53,273 nt of DNA, from positions 1-53,273 of the forward strand of contig LSSK01000852.1 of the NCBI GenBank assembly GCA_001969505.1, given 5' to 3'. The number at the start of each line of letters is the position of its first letter. Within the stretch, counting starts at the first letter, position 1. The DNA comes from Zancudomyces culisetae (taxonomy: Eukaryota > Kickxellomycota > Harpellomycetes > Harpellales > Legeriomycetaceae). A program made the position numbers and the translations under genes. The notes below the pieces were generated by a model. It worked only from the letters and a program-made list of their open reading frames with translations, was not told the origin of the DNA and did not search any database. Positions 1 through 10,410 of the stretch are shown piece by piece.

Positions 1-2727
1 GATGGATCCAGTATAGCGAGTAAAAAATCAACTGCACCACTGCTTATAACACCAGGTGATTTCAACGAGCCACTCCCGGATAGAGTAGGAAACATGATTC
101 TTGATAAAAAGCGGAAACAGTGGGTGAATGTCAACGAGTATATCCCAGTAGAGGAAGATAGCGATGGGAATACTAGACAGTTACAAAGCAGGTACAAGGC
201 TTATTCACGAAGTAGCACAGGAGTAGATAGGGGAGGTGCAAGGTCAGTATATAACAATAATAGTGGTGGCGAAAGTAGTGCACCAATGCTGTTCGGCCCG
301 GAAAGTCATAGACGAGGCACTATCCATACAAGCAACAGCTACAGCAAGATGAATAAGGATTCTGATATTAAGGGTTATATCGCCAGCGTCAGTGAAGAGT
401 ATTTTTATAACGCATTGAATAAAAAGACAATGTTGGCAACTATTAGCGATGCAGGATTTGAGGAACGCAAATCATCCGAGTCTGAAAAACGGAGAAATAA
501 GTCGTTTGCCGGTGAAATTGATAGTCTTCGAAAAATCATCATGACTGACAACAATCTGATGCATCTAAATAACAAATACTTTGCAGATACCATTGAGCGA
601 GGGCTCGGAAGGCAAGAGACAAAGCGACCTCCCAAGATAAATTTCACGATAGATACAAACTACAACGAACAGCAAGGCAGGGATGGAGCACAAGAGCTCG
701 AAGACACGTTATTTTCCAAAATCAGAAGCCGAAATATCGCGGGAGAACATCTTACAATCCTCAACCTTAGTGGTTGTGGGCTGCGGAGCCTAGTTGGACT
801 GTCGAAGCATCAGCCTATGCTTGAATATCTCAACATTCAAAATAATAAAATATCAAGCGTGGAGGGAATTCCTGAGGATCTTGTCAACCTAGAGGCCAAA
901 AACAACTGGATATCGTTTAATGATGGTAAAAAGTTTAGGCTTAGAGACAAGCTACCACATTTGGAGGTAGTTGATATGAGCAACAATCAGGTCAGCGATA
1001 TTGGTGTGTTTTCGGGGTTGTTGCACCTCCGGGTGCTGATTATTGACAAGAATCAAATCTCGACATTGAGCCCACTAGGACGGTGTACGCGGCTGCGGAA
1101 ATTGTCTCTTGCAGGTAACTTTGTGACACAGTTCGACTTGGACTTGCGCGAAAAGATGCCGCGGCTGGAGGAGCTTGATCTCAGCAATAATAGGATTGAG
1201 AGTTTAGAGGCATTTACCCGCTTCAGTTCGATCAAAGTGCTGAACCTCGAGGCAAATGATATCCGAAATATTGGCGGAACCATTCTGACAATGCCTAAGC
1301 TGACTGCACTGAATCTGGCTAATAACCCCAAACTCTTTTCCTCCCGCAGTGAAGCACTTGAAGCTTTAATTCGCCCTGAAATATTTCCGGCTCTCAAGAC
1401 GCTAAGAGTCGATGGTTGTCTTCTTAAAACTGCTCGTAGTGCCATTCCTAAGCTGCAAAAACTGCTTATCCGGGGTAACCTCAAGACACTCGATAAACCG
1501 CTGGAGATTTATCTAGATAATACCAGCCTCTTTTCTTTGAAGCAGTTGGTAATAAGTAATCGAATGTTATCCATAGTAGACTCCATGGTTAATAATAGTG
1601 GTTGGTGCATGGCAAGTCTTACCCGATTAGAACTAACATTTTGTGGGTTAACCTCCCTTCCCAGTAACTTTAGCCAGCTTTTTGCAAATTTAGAGCTTTT
1701 AGATATTAGCGGAAATACTGACTTGCACGAATTACCAATGGGTCTGATAAACCTTCATAGACTTAAGGTTCTCAGGTGCCAATATACTGCTATTGGCTGT
1801 AGAGACACTTTGCCAGCACATAAGCACTCAAAAGGCTCGCTAAACTCTGTGTATACCACAGATCTACACAAATCCGCTGATGATTCGTTTGTCAGCGACT
1901 CTTCCAGAATTTCGCAGCATCAATTATGGCCACAGCTTCTTTCTAAAAAAATTTTATCCAACATGAAAAACCTGGTAGAGCTGGATTTCCGTGGCTGTCC
2001 ACTTACACAACTTATTTACTCATCCAAGGATCCCACTCCCTTTACACATTTTCTTAATCTTATCAGTCGTCCGTCCATGGCAGCCACAAGTTTACTGAAG
2101 AAAAACAACCAGCTAAATCTCCTAAACTCATACTCAATCAAACCTCTAAGTCGTACTCATATCTCTGAGTTTGATCTTGATCTGCTCTGCCAAATCGAAT
2201 CGCTGTTCGTTTGCAGACAATCTGTACTCGATTCATTGCTTTCATCTCCTGATCTTCAAATTCTTACCCCTTCCGTATCCTCCTTCTCTCCATCTCAACT
2301 GCCTGCTCCTTCCCCCTTATCTGATTATCATGGTGACGTTGCCAAAAACCGTCACTTTAGCAACTCTTACTCCGTTTATTCCGCATATTCCCAATCTCCT
2401 ATATCCCCTCCTTCCTCCATTGCATCGGTTTCCTCATCTTTTTCCTCCACATCCTCTCTAAATAATTTCTATACAAAACCACAGCTGTCTTCCATAGCGA
2501 ATGACAAAAAACCTATTCCACCAACTCCCTCTCTATATCCCTACCCTTCTAAATCCTCGTCTTACGAACTGGATTCGTTTTACGCTCTTGATCGATCACA
2601 TTGTCTATTACTGGAAAAATCTACACTGGGTTCCAATCTTTTATTCTACCGCGATTTCTATCGCATTAATGTCAAGAACATCCTGCCAAATCTGAAGTTT
2701 TTGGATGGTTTACCGACTTCAGTCTAG
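1..2727 (+). CDS. NUD1: Nud1/Cdc11-like leucine-rich-repeat scaffold of the mitotic exit / septation network (5' partial)
   Basis: The reading frame is open from base 1 to the TAG at 2725-2727, so the 5' end lies outside the window. The ATG at 94 is internal, because the 31 codons before it are in frame and read as protein. Just around it is the segment L-P-D-R-V-G-N-M-I-L-D-K, followed by K-Q-W-V, which resembles the short motif ahead of the LRRs in fungal Cdc11/Nud1. LRRs of SDS22 type (L-x-x-L-x-L-x-x-N) run from about nt 750 to 1500, with more divergent repeats to about 2010. A Ser/Pro-rich low-complexity stretch (about 2230-2570) follows, then a C-terminal LRR cap ending L-P-N-L-K-F-L-D-G-L. 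Family knowledge: these proteins sit at the spindle pole body and anchor the kinase cascade that couples mitotic exit to cytokinesis. The assignment rests on domain order and the pre-LRR motif. Another SDS22-like LRR protein is the alternative. Confidence 0.65.
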   Translation, partial: DGSSIASKKSTAPLLITPGDFNEPLPDRVGNMILDKKRKQWVNVNEYIPVEEDSDGNTRQLQSRYKAYSRSSTGVDRGGARSVYNNNSGGESSAPMLFGPESHRRGTIHTSNSYSKMNKDSDIKGYIASVSEEYFYNALNKKTMLATISDAGFEERKSSESEKRRNKSFAGEIDSLRKIIMTDNNLMHLNNKYFADTIERGLGRQETKRPPKINFTIDTNYNEQQGRDGAQELEDTLFSKIRSRNIAGEHLTILNLSGCGLRSLVGLSKHQPMLEYLNIQNNKISSVEGIPEDLVNLEAKNNWISFNDGKKFRLRDKLPHLEVVDMSNNQVSDIGVFSGLLHLRVLIIDKNQISTLSPLGRCTRLRKLSLAGNFVTQFDLDLREKMPRLEELDLSNNRIESLEAFTRFSSIKVLNLEANDIRNIGGTILTMPKLTALNLANNPKLFSSRSEALEALIRPEIFPALKTLRVDGCLLKTARSAIPKLQKLLIRGNLKTLDKPLEIYLDNTSLFSLKQLVISNRMLSIVDSMVNNSGWCMASLTRLELTFCGLTSLPSNFSQLFANLELLDISGNTDLHELPMGLINLHRLKVLRCQYTAIGCRDTLPAHKHSKGSLNSVYTTDLHKSADDSFVSDSSRISQHQLWPQLLSKKILSNMKNLVELDFRGCPLTQLIYSSKDPTPFTHFLNLISRPSMAATSLLKKNNQLNLLNSYSIKPLSRTHISEFDLDLLCQIESLFVCRQSVLDSLLSSPDLQILTPSVSSFSPSQLPAPSPLSDYHGDVAKNRHFSNSYSVYSAYSQSPISPPSSIASVSSSFSSTSSLNNFYTKPQLSSIANDKKPIPPTPSLYPYPSKSSSYELDSFYALDRSHCLLLEKSTLGSNLLFYRDFYRINVKNILPNLKFLDGLPTSV

Positions 2728-3217
2728 AACATTACCCCTTCACACGTCACTACTTCTTCCCCCCCACACCCCACACCCTTCCCCTTAATTTTCCATATTG
2801 TTCATTTGAGTATTTCGATTGATTAATTTTTTATTTGTCGCCTTTGTTACTGATATATACCCAGTTATTTAATAGTTAATACTTTTCCCATCTCTTTTAA
2901 TCTTCATCTTGAAAATTAAATTGAAACTTTGTAATTGACATACCAAGGTTACACTTTGGTTACATCATAATAACACTCGCCACTTCAATCTCAATAACAT
3001 TTCTTCTCCTCCCCCCTCACTCACCCACTGGTCAACCACATGTAGTTACTGTACCTTATAAAATAGGAGATATGTGATTAAGCCGTAAATTGCAGGCTCT
3101 ATTGTATTTAATTAAATCTAATATTAACAACTCAAGATAAGCGCAAAAGTAAAATAACTAACAAATGTAGTGTGGTGTAGTGACGTGTGGTAAAGAAAGA
3201 AAGTGTGTATTGTACAA
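2728..3217. other. Convergent 3' intergenic region
   Basis: This stretch lies between the stop of the LRR gene (+) and the stop of the HCNGP gene (-). It is T-rich then A-rich, with pyrimidine runs near 2758-2785 and 3000-3025, as expected for two 3' UTRs. I see no ORF or RNA gene in it. Confidence 0.6.
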
Positions 3218-3739
3218 CTATTTATAATCATAAAACAAATGTTCTGGTAAACCTTGATCGCCAGGCTTGAAGTTGTGGTTTTGCGATTCGAAATTACTGG
3301 CTGTGTCAATAATTTCAAATTTGTCCAAAAATTTGGAATATATACTCGGATTATTAAAGTTCTTGTTTTTTTCCAAATTCTCATTATAATGTAAATTCTG
3401 GGAATGTTTTAACATTATCCAGTGATCGAACTTTCGTTGCAACGCTTCGTCACAACAGCTGTTATTATTATCATTTATAAACTGTTCAATTTCATGGTCG
3501 GTTAACTTGTACTTGAGTCTTAGATACCCATATATCCCAATATCCTCTTTTATTAATGTATCACCACCATCCATCTGAATACCATTCTGATTATTCGTAG
3601 TCGGCTCTTCTTCTTTAAAGCTTGGATCCTCCTTTTGTTCAAGTTTCACCTCATTACTGTCACAACCTACTTGCTCCCCCTCGCTTAATTCCGATGAATC
3701 GCTGTACTGTAGCAAATTATCTAGTATATTCTCACTCAT
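3218..3739 (-). CDS. HCNGP-domain (SAP30BP-like) nuclear protein
   Basis: 173 aa from the ATG at 3739. A GTG 12 nt upstream is in frame but is not a plausible start. The N-terminal 80 residues are acidic and low in complexity. The C-terminal part carries the HCNGP signature: a helix beginning L-Q-R-K-F-D-H-W, then F-N-N-P-S-I-Y-S-K-F-L-D-K-F, matching the family's 'NPSIYEKL' core, then an aromatic F-Y-D-Y near the end. Family members are nuclear proteins tied to Sin3/SAP30 co-repression and to splicing of short introns, so a role in transcription or splicing is inferred. The protein stops right after the conserved block and lacks the basic tail seen in animal homologues. The gene has a single exon and is convergent with the LRR gene. 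Confidence 0.7.
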   Translation of the reverse strand: MSENILDNLLQYSDSSELSEGEQVGCDSNEVKLEQKEDPSFKEEEPTTNNQNGIQMDGGDTLIKEDIGIYGYLRLKYKLTDHEIEQFINDNNNSCCDEALQRKFDHWIMLKHSQNLHYNENLEKNKNFNNPSIYSKFLDKFEIIDTASNFESQNHNFKPGDQGLPEHLFYDYK

Positions 3740-4316
3740 TTCCTTTTTCACACACCCTTATTTCCTGCTTTTACTCATTTCTCTTGTTTTTTTTTCTTCT
3801 CGAATTTGCTTTTGCTTTCGCTTTTGCTTTTGTTTTTGTGAGCTTTTATTATTATTACAAAACGAGTTTACTAATATTTTTATAAAAAAAAACTACCCAT
3901 AAATTATAAAAATGTTTTAGTTGATTCCCCCCAAAACCAACCAAAACCTAGGCAAAAAAAAAAAGATGGTTATTATTCAGTTTTATCAATACTTGCCATA
4001 CATACCACCCTTTTTTTTTGTTAGGAAGGCATATAGTGTGATACATGATTCTTATACTTTACCTCTTGAATTCAAACATTTCAAGATTCACTATTTACTT
4101 TCTCATGGCTACCAAGCTACTGTAATTTACTCGTTTATTTACAGATAATCGTAATTGATCAATTGTAAAAAAAAAGATATATAAATATATAAACACATAA
4201 ACGTATAAACATATTAAATTTTTCATTCTTTGCTACTGGATAAAATATGAATTTTGATAGCAGTATGAACTACTTCATACGCCGTGCACATCTATACGCT
4301 TGGTCGTTCATAGATT
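3740..4316. other. Intergenic: HCNGP promoter and Apq12-like 3' region
   Basis: The HCNGP start has TTTTGC/CTTTTGC pyrimidine repeats on its upstream side (about 3785-3840), and poly-A/T runs follow. A 75-codon plus-strand ORF here (3921-4148) is homopolymer-driven and has no recognisable content. No RNA gene seen. Confidence 0.5.
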
Positions 4317-4790
4317 TTAAACTTGAACGTTGTTGATGAATTGCATAAAGTGATCAGCCAGTTGCTTCACCTGCTCAGGTTCAAGCGGCGCTTTATTTCC
4401 AGGCTGTTGCAACCGACGAACTATATCTCTATTGATTTGTTTAAGATAGCTGGCAAGGTATAAATTGCACCCCATTACCATTACAAGTAGCAACAGCAGA
4501 GTTCCAGCAATAATTAAATAAAAAGACCTTGTCCAAACGTCAAGTTTCCGCAGTAGATAGTATACAAGCGAAAACACAAAAATGACCAATATTAGCTCGA
4601 TTATAAAGTCCAATGTTCTGGGTGAATACCCATCAAGTATTTCAACCCCTGATGGATAGATTAGTCTCAGAAAATGCCCAATGTAGCTTACGAACGGACT
4701 TACTCGTTCTTCGAACTGTTCAAACAATTTGTTTACATGTGTAAAGTAGTCCAAAGCCAGTGTTGCTTGTTTAAGGTCGATTTTTTCCAT
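4317..4790 (-). CDS. Small two-helix membrane protein, Apq12-like
   Basis: 157 aa from a good ATG. Two hydrophobic segments (residues about 61-80 and 90-112) are separated by a short basic loop (R-K-L-D-V-W-T-R). An amphipathic N-terminal region includes L-R-L-I-Y-P-S before the first helix, and the C-terminal tail is charged. Length, the L-I-P/Y-P-S motif before the first helix and the spacing of the two helices fit the Apq12 family, which acts in the ER/nuclear envelope in membrane homeostasis and nuclear pore assembly. The match is to topology more than to invariant residues, so another small ER protein is possible. Single exon. Confidence 0.45.
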   Translation of the reverse strand: MEKIDLKQATLALDYFTHVNKLFEQFEERVSPFVSYIGHFLRLIYPSGVEILDGYSPRTLDFIIELILVIFVFSLVYYLLRKLDVWTRSFYLIIAGTLLLLLVMVMGCNLYLASYLKQINRDIVRRLQQPGNKAPLEPEQVKQLADHFMQFINNVQV

Positions 4791-6576
4791 ATTGATTTTA
4801 TTCGGTTGTGATATTATCGCTTTTGTCGGTATCTGTTTTTCTGATATTTCCAGTAACTTGTTAGATGAAGGTAATAAATATCTTTGTTTTGTTTATTGAC
4901 AGGCCAAGGTGTTGATGTGAGTTTTATTTTAGTCGTAGAACGTGTTTTCTCTACTTTAGAGATTCTTTACACTAGATATTTAAAGATAATGGGCTCAGTT
5001 TATAAAAATTTAAAGCTGTTAAGTTAAAGAAAAGCGAGATCCATTGCATTGAATAAAACAATATGCGGATATGCGGCTTTATTTGATTTGCATTTGAGAT
5101 TGCATTTTGTACAATTACAAAATATTAAATTCTGTTCTATTTCTGCTATGAACGATTAGCTTTAGCAAGGCTGTAAATGCGTATTTTTAGAAATAGTCAC
5201 GCATATCGGAATTTGATCAAGTACCCAATATCCATTTTGATAATTCTAAGTATATATTGATTGGACATTTAATTTGCTATGTGAATTTTATAAAACCATG
5301 GTTTTGTTTCTATAATTAACACTGCTCAAAGTAGTGATACGGAAAATGTCTGAATTCTCCGGCTCGTGGAATGGCGAACCCAATCAATAATAATAATTGT
5401 GTAGCATAAAAGAGAAAGGCATTAACTGAGAATTAAACATAAACCACTGTGGTTTTGTACTATCTTCATGTTTTGCCCTTTGATTCTTTTCTGGAACTAC
5501 GGCTGATATCTGTGGTTCCAACGACATTAGATGTACAGTTTAGACAAAAGATGAAGAGGCAATCTTGAGGTAGTGAAATGATGAAAAACATCAAAAAAAC
5601 ACACAAGGTATTTACGTAAGTTTAATATACTTGATAATGAGAGTCGCATGATAGATAGTGTGCTGAAAGATATTGTCCCTCTAGTTGTTTATTGTTTGGA
5701 ATGAAGTGGTGTAATACCCAAAACGTAGATCTCTCTTTCAGTGAAATACTACAGAGTAATCTGAATAACCTGAGCGACCTGAATGGAATAAATACCTCAT
5801 TTTATTAGCTATTCTTGCTACTCAACCATCAGCCCCGAATTACTGGGCGAAGGGGAGCTAACGCGCGTCTTCTCTAACTGTAAACCTACAAAGCACATAA
5901 TTAGTCGATTGTGACGATTTCAACTAAACCCAGCTGTGCGTACGATCCACACAACTGTCGTATAAGTGAGTTTCCTGTTATTGTGCTCGCAGCTCTTTCA
6001 CCTTCAAGCTCTTAGGTGCTTAGAGTTATTATTATCTATTAATATTCTTTTCTGTTGCAAGGTAAACCTGTGAAGTCTAGATCACTTTTTTCACATGCGA
6101 AAATACTAAGTATGTTTTGTTTTGCTTTTTCGCCATTTTGTCTGATTTTCAACTATTTCATGTTTTTTCTTGTTCGCAATAGCTATTAAAACTGTCTGAA
6201 AACGTGATAAAGAAAATTGAGCGGAAATAAATATTTTGCAGGAAAATATTAAACATATTTGAAAACTTGAGGGGGGAGAGAGAGGCGAGGGCAATTTTGG
6301 CAATGATTCTAGCGAATTAAAATCGAGAAATCTTTGAATTCCGCAAATAAAAAAAGTAAAACCTACTTCAAACACACCACACTTTAGCAGAAATAAAACG
6401 CATTGTTCAGGACATAACTTTACACAGTATCCAACAGCTTCAGAAAGAAAAAAGTGAAACGAGATACCCGCATTTTTTTAGACCCTTAGGCCTAGCCAAA
6501 GTTAGCGAAAAATGCAATAGACTAAAGAATTTGAAAATCAAAAGTGCGTTACGTATTTTTATAGCACATACACAGG
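4791..6576. promoter_or_regulatory. 1.8-kb divergent intergenic region with several short palindromes
   Basis: This region separates the divergent Apq12-like and PMP70-like genes. It contains a 14-bp perfect palindrome AAAACCATGGTTTT (5292-5305), a 7-bp inverted repeat AAACCAC-T-GTGGTTT (5441-5455) and a 9-bp stem TGGAACTAC/GTGGTTCCA with one G:U pair (5492-5520). No ORF with coding character is present. I looked for snRNA-like starts and tRNA boxes and saw none I could support, but an unrecognised non-coding RNA is possible. Confidence 0.3.
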
Positions 6577-9500
6577 ATGGCACACTCATACGATTTAACA
6601 CAAAGCACAATTAGATTGGTTGGGAATAAAGGAAGTAGGGCAGTAGAGCGGATTCAAAGGAAGCAAATAAAAAACATAAATCTACTAATATGGTACTACG
6701 TAAACAACCAGAAAAGAGTGAGGATGGGGCTATTTATGGCTGTGGCGCTCTTTTTTACAAGACAAAGTTACAAACTCTACTCGGCTCTTACGAGAGTAGG
6801 TGATTCGACAGTTAAAAACACAGAAAAGGGCCAAACCTCGTCAAAGTTCAAGAGTGATGTAAGTAATGATAATATATAATACTTTTTTGGTACCACATGA
6901 ATCTCAGTTCAATGGTGTGACTTTTCGAATAAATGTACACACTTATAGATGAACAAGGAGTTTTTGGATAATTTTAAAAAAATATTGGCAATAATCATTC
7001 CTGGAGTTTTCACGAAGGAATTTGGAACTCTTATTATACATTCAATGCTACTAGGTAAGCCGTACTATCATCCCCCCCCCCCCCCCTTCCTCTCAACGAA
7101 CAAAAAAATCTTATTATTATTTTTTACACTTACACATGTTATTCATATTACGGCTATTAGTTGCCCGAACCGTAATATCAGTCATGGTAGCATCACTAGA
7201 TGGAGAGATAGTTAGTAGTATGGTAAGTTTGGTAACTCAGATATATTGCCAACACAATCTATAGTTTCATCACCTCCTATTATTTAAATTTTAATCCCTT
7301 GTATTACTAACTATAACTATCAAAGGTGTGTGTTTGCTTTTTACTTGTAAGGATTGACATTCTGATTAAACATATAAAACCTCTTACCTATGTTACACTA
7401 GGTTCGATTAAAATTTAAAGAGTTTTTCAAGGGTATCGGAAAATGGATGCTGCTGTCTATTCCCGCTACAATCACTAATAGTTCGGTAAGAATAAACGCT
7501 ACATCACTATTTTTATGTTTTTTGTTTTCTCTTTAATATATTTATAACGGCTCTGTATTGAACAATAACTAGTATTTATTAGTGTATTCTGTTTACATCA
7601 AAATAGCTTGAGTATCTAAAACAGTCGCTTTCCATTCAATTTAATAAGAGACTAAACAACAAAATCTATGAAACCTACTTGAAAGGAAACACGTTTTATG
7701 CTTTATCTAACCTTGACAACAGAGTCAAGAATGCTGACCAGTAAGTGTCTACTACGCACTTTTAATCACATCCGTTAGTATTTTAGCCGTATGCCTGCTA
7801 AAATTTGACGATTTTATTTATGAGTGTAACTCGTGAAAGCCTAAAACATGTGCATCATTTGATTATGCTGTAAATTAGGGTAATTGTGGTTGATGTACAG
7901 AAGCTTTGTAACTCGCTGGCGCTTTTGTACTCAAACATGGCAAAACCTACTCTTGATTGTCTGGTTTACAACATTGAACTAGCAAAGAGAGTTGGGTTTG
8001 AATCGCTATTTGCTGTGAGTATGGTTATTCAACTATCCGCTGCTGTATTAAGAACTATCACACCGCCTTTTGGTACTTTGGTTGTCCAGGAGCAGAAGTT
8101 AGAGGTAATTTATAATTTGCTTTTTTTAAATCTCTAGTCGTTTAGATAAACGTGTGAGTAACTGGTATACATTTATAATATATAGGGTGATCTTCACCAT
8201 GCTCATTCTCGAGTGATAGAGTATTCAGAGGAGATTGCCTTGTTCAGAGGACATGTGTTTGAGAGAAATGTTATCCAAAAAAAATACAAGCGCTTAATAA
8301 AGCATATAAATAGGGTGTTTAAACTGCACGTGTTTTATGGGATGATTGAAGATTTTGTTATAAAATATTTCTGGGGAGCTGCTGGCTTGGTTACTTGTGC
8401 AGTACCAGTTTTTGCTGAGCGTATTCCACCGGTTGAGCAAATGAAGACGTTGATGGAAAGTGATGAGCTTGTGTTTATGCGAAAAGTAGAATCGACTGCT
8501 GAAGATGTTTTAGGAATGAGAACGCGTGATTTTGTTATAAACAGAAGATTGCTATTGAGTGCTTCTGATGCACTAGGGCGGATAATCAGTTCTTATAAGG
8601 AAATAGTTCAGCTAGCAGGATATACTAAACGGGTTTCGGACCTTTTAGACGTTCTTGAAGAGGTTTCGCAAAACAAGTTTGTCAGAGATAAAATTGCTGG
8701 AAGTTCGCTAGCAGAGCAGGATTCTTTAAATGTCTCACGAAGGTTGGAGAAAATGGAGTTGAGGGAAGCAGGAAAAGTGGTTGAATGTGACTATATTGCT
8801 TTCAAGAAGGTGCCAATACTTTCACCAAACGGTGATGTCTTGATTTCAAGCATCTCGTTTGCCGTCCTTCCTGGGATGAATTTGCTTGTGGTTGGGCCAA
8901 ATGGGTGTGGAAAATCATCAATGTTTAGAATTCTTGGTGGGTTGTGGCCTGTTTATGGTGAGTATAAACTTTGATTTTTTATTGTGTATATTTGTATTCC
9001 TATCACTAGCTATCATATATGCAACGTGAGCCTATTGGATAAGCAACACGAAATAGCTGTGTGTTTAATTTTTATAATCTTAGGCGGAGCACTCTATCGT
9101 CCTCCCAGTTCAAACATTTTTTATCTACCGCAGCGACCATATATGTGTGCTGGAACACTCAGAGACCAAATAATTTATCCACACTCGATTTTGGAAATGA
9201 AAAAAAACAAGGTTACTGACAGCGATCTTGATAGGATTCTTAGGGTGGTTGAGTTGGGCTCGTTAGTTGCTAAAGAGGGAGGTTGGGATTCGGTGAAAGA
9301 ATGGCGAGATTATCTATCAAGTGGGGATAAACAAAAGGTAACATTCCCAAATCTAATAAATAATAATAAAAAGTTCTGGTCTGTCTTTTTTTTTTTGTTA
9401 TTATTATTATTATTCAGATACTTAAAGAGTTTTTTCTCAACCAATACTTGAATAGATTGCTATGGCAAGGTTATTTTACCACAAACCAAAGTATGCTATA

Positions 9501-9907
9501 ATGGACGAATGTACAAGTTCTGTTAGTTTAGAGATCGAAGAAATTATGTATACCCATGCAGCAAAGCTCAACATCACAATGCTGACTGTATCTCATAGAC
9601 AGTCGCTCTGGAGATATCACAATTACATTCTTGAGTTTGATGGGCAGGGCAACTACTATTTTTCAAAGTTTGATCCAGAGAAAAGGCTTGGTTTGCTGGC
9701 AGAAATGCAAAAGGTAAATACCACTGCGTTCAATAATCTGCGCTGTGTCCTATTTCCCATTTTTATAAGTATTTTGTATTGTGCGTGGTTCTAATATGTG
9801 ATAATTCATTTGTTTTATAGCTTGATATGCAGACAAAGCTTTATAAAAGCCTAGACGAGAAGCTGGGCTCACTAAAACCCGAGTCTTCCTCATTGACAGA
9901 CGCCTGA
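6577..9907 (+). CDS. PMP70/ABCD-type peroxisomal half ABC transporter (10 exons)
   Basis: Exons: 6577-6858, 6949-7054, 7161-7222, 7402-7485, 7607-7740, 7879-8104, 8186-8957, 9084-9337, 9456-9713 and 9821-9907. They join in frame to 754 aa. The order is an N-terminal ABCD membrane domain ([23 protein letters not shown]), the EAA-like loop [11 protein letters not shown] (about residue 306), then one ATPase domain. That domain has Walker [10 protein letters not shown] (535-543), Q-loop L-P-Q-R-P-Y-M, signature L-S-S-G-D-K-Q-K (633-640), Walker B Y-A-I-M-D-E (D657/E658) and H-loop T-V-S-H-R. Family members are half-transporters that dimerise in the peroxisomal membrane to import (acyl-CoA) fatty acids. 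Y-L-P-Q-R-P-Y-M and G-G-W-D-S-V place it in ABCD, closest in feel to PMP70/ABCD3. The signature LSSGD replaces the usual LSGGE. Intron 2 carries a 15-C run. Confidence 0.88.
7072..7086 (+). repeat. Poly-C run (15 C) in PMP70 intron 2
   Basis: Fifteen consecutive C residues occur within an otherwise AT-rich intron, 74 nt upstream of the exon-3 boundary. Its length is likely to vary between reads or strains. Confidence 0.9.
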
Positions 9908-10410
9908 TTGTACTAGAGCTTTTACAATGTTGCAACTAATGCTTGATATGTGTTTCTATATAATTGATATATTTATACAACCTGTATTTACGTTCTTTAT
10001 TTTCGGTACCAAACCGCTTTATCTTTTTTTTTGATTAAATAAAATCACGCTACTTTGATTCTGATGTCTTACTTTCAGAGCGAGAGAGTAATAAAAGGAT
10101 GTAGAAGGCTCTTTTATAATGATTTTGTCTTCCTGTCCTTGGAGGAGCACTAATATATGCGATGCAGTGGATAAGTGGTATTCATAGTGCGTATTTCCAA
10201 ATTTTATTACGATTAAACCATTTTTTGCCAATTTACAATTTCCGCTTATTTATTTACCTTATTTCTTTTGTTAATAAATAACAGCCTTCTCAAGACAAGT
10301 TTAAAGTAGTCTAAAGATTTAAACATATTCAAAATCTGGAGACAAAAAACAATCAACAAATTGTGCATTTTTTAAAAGATATCGCGGAATCGATCTAATA
10401 CTTTCACGAA
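9908..10410. other. Tandem intergenic region between PMP70-like gene and BET4
   Basis: It holds the 3' UTR of the transporter and the BET4 promoter/leader. A 70-codon minus-strand frame (10019-10231) lacks an ATG and is not supported. The sequence just before BET4 is A-rich, as usual for a fungal leader. Confidence 0.5.

Noticed and set aside
1053-1484. 143-codon antisense ORF in the LRR gene
   Set aside because: Shadow of the coding strand; Leu/Ser-rich without motifs.
5820-5970. A slightly GC-richer patch considered as a structural RNA gene
   Set aside because: No tRNA boxes, snRNA or 5S-like blocks could be aligned by eye; kept only as intergenic.
10019-10231. 70-codon minus-strand frame between the transporter and BET4
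   Set aside because: It opens with TTG and has no ATG and no splice site that supplies one; no family resemblance.
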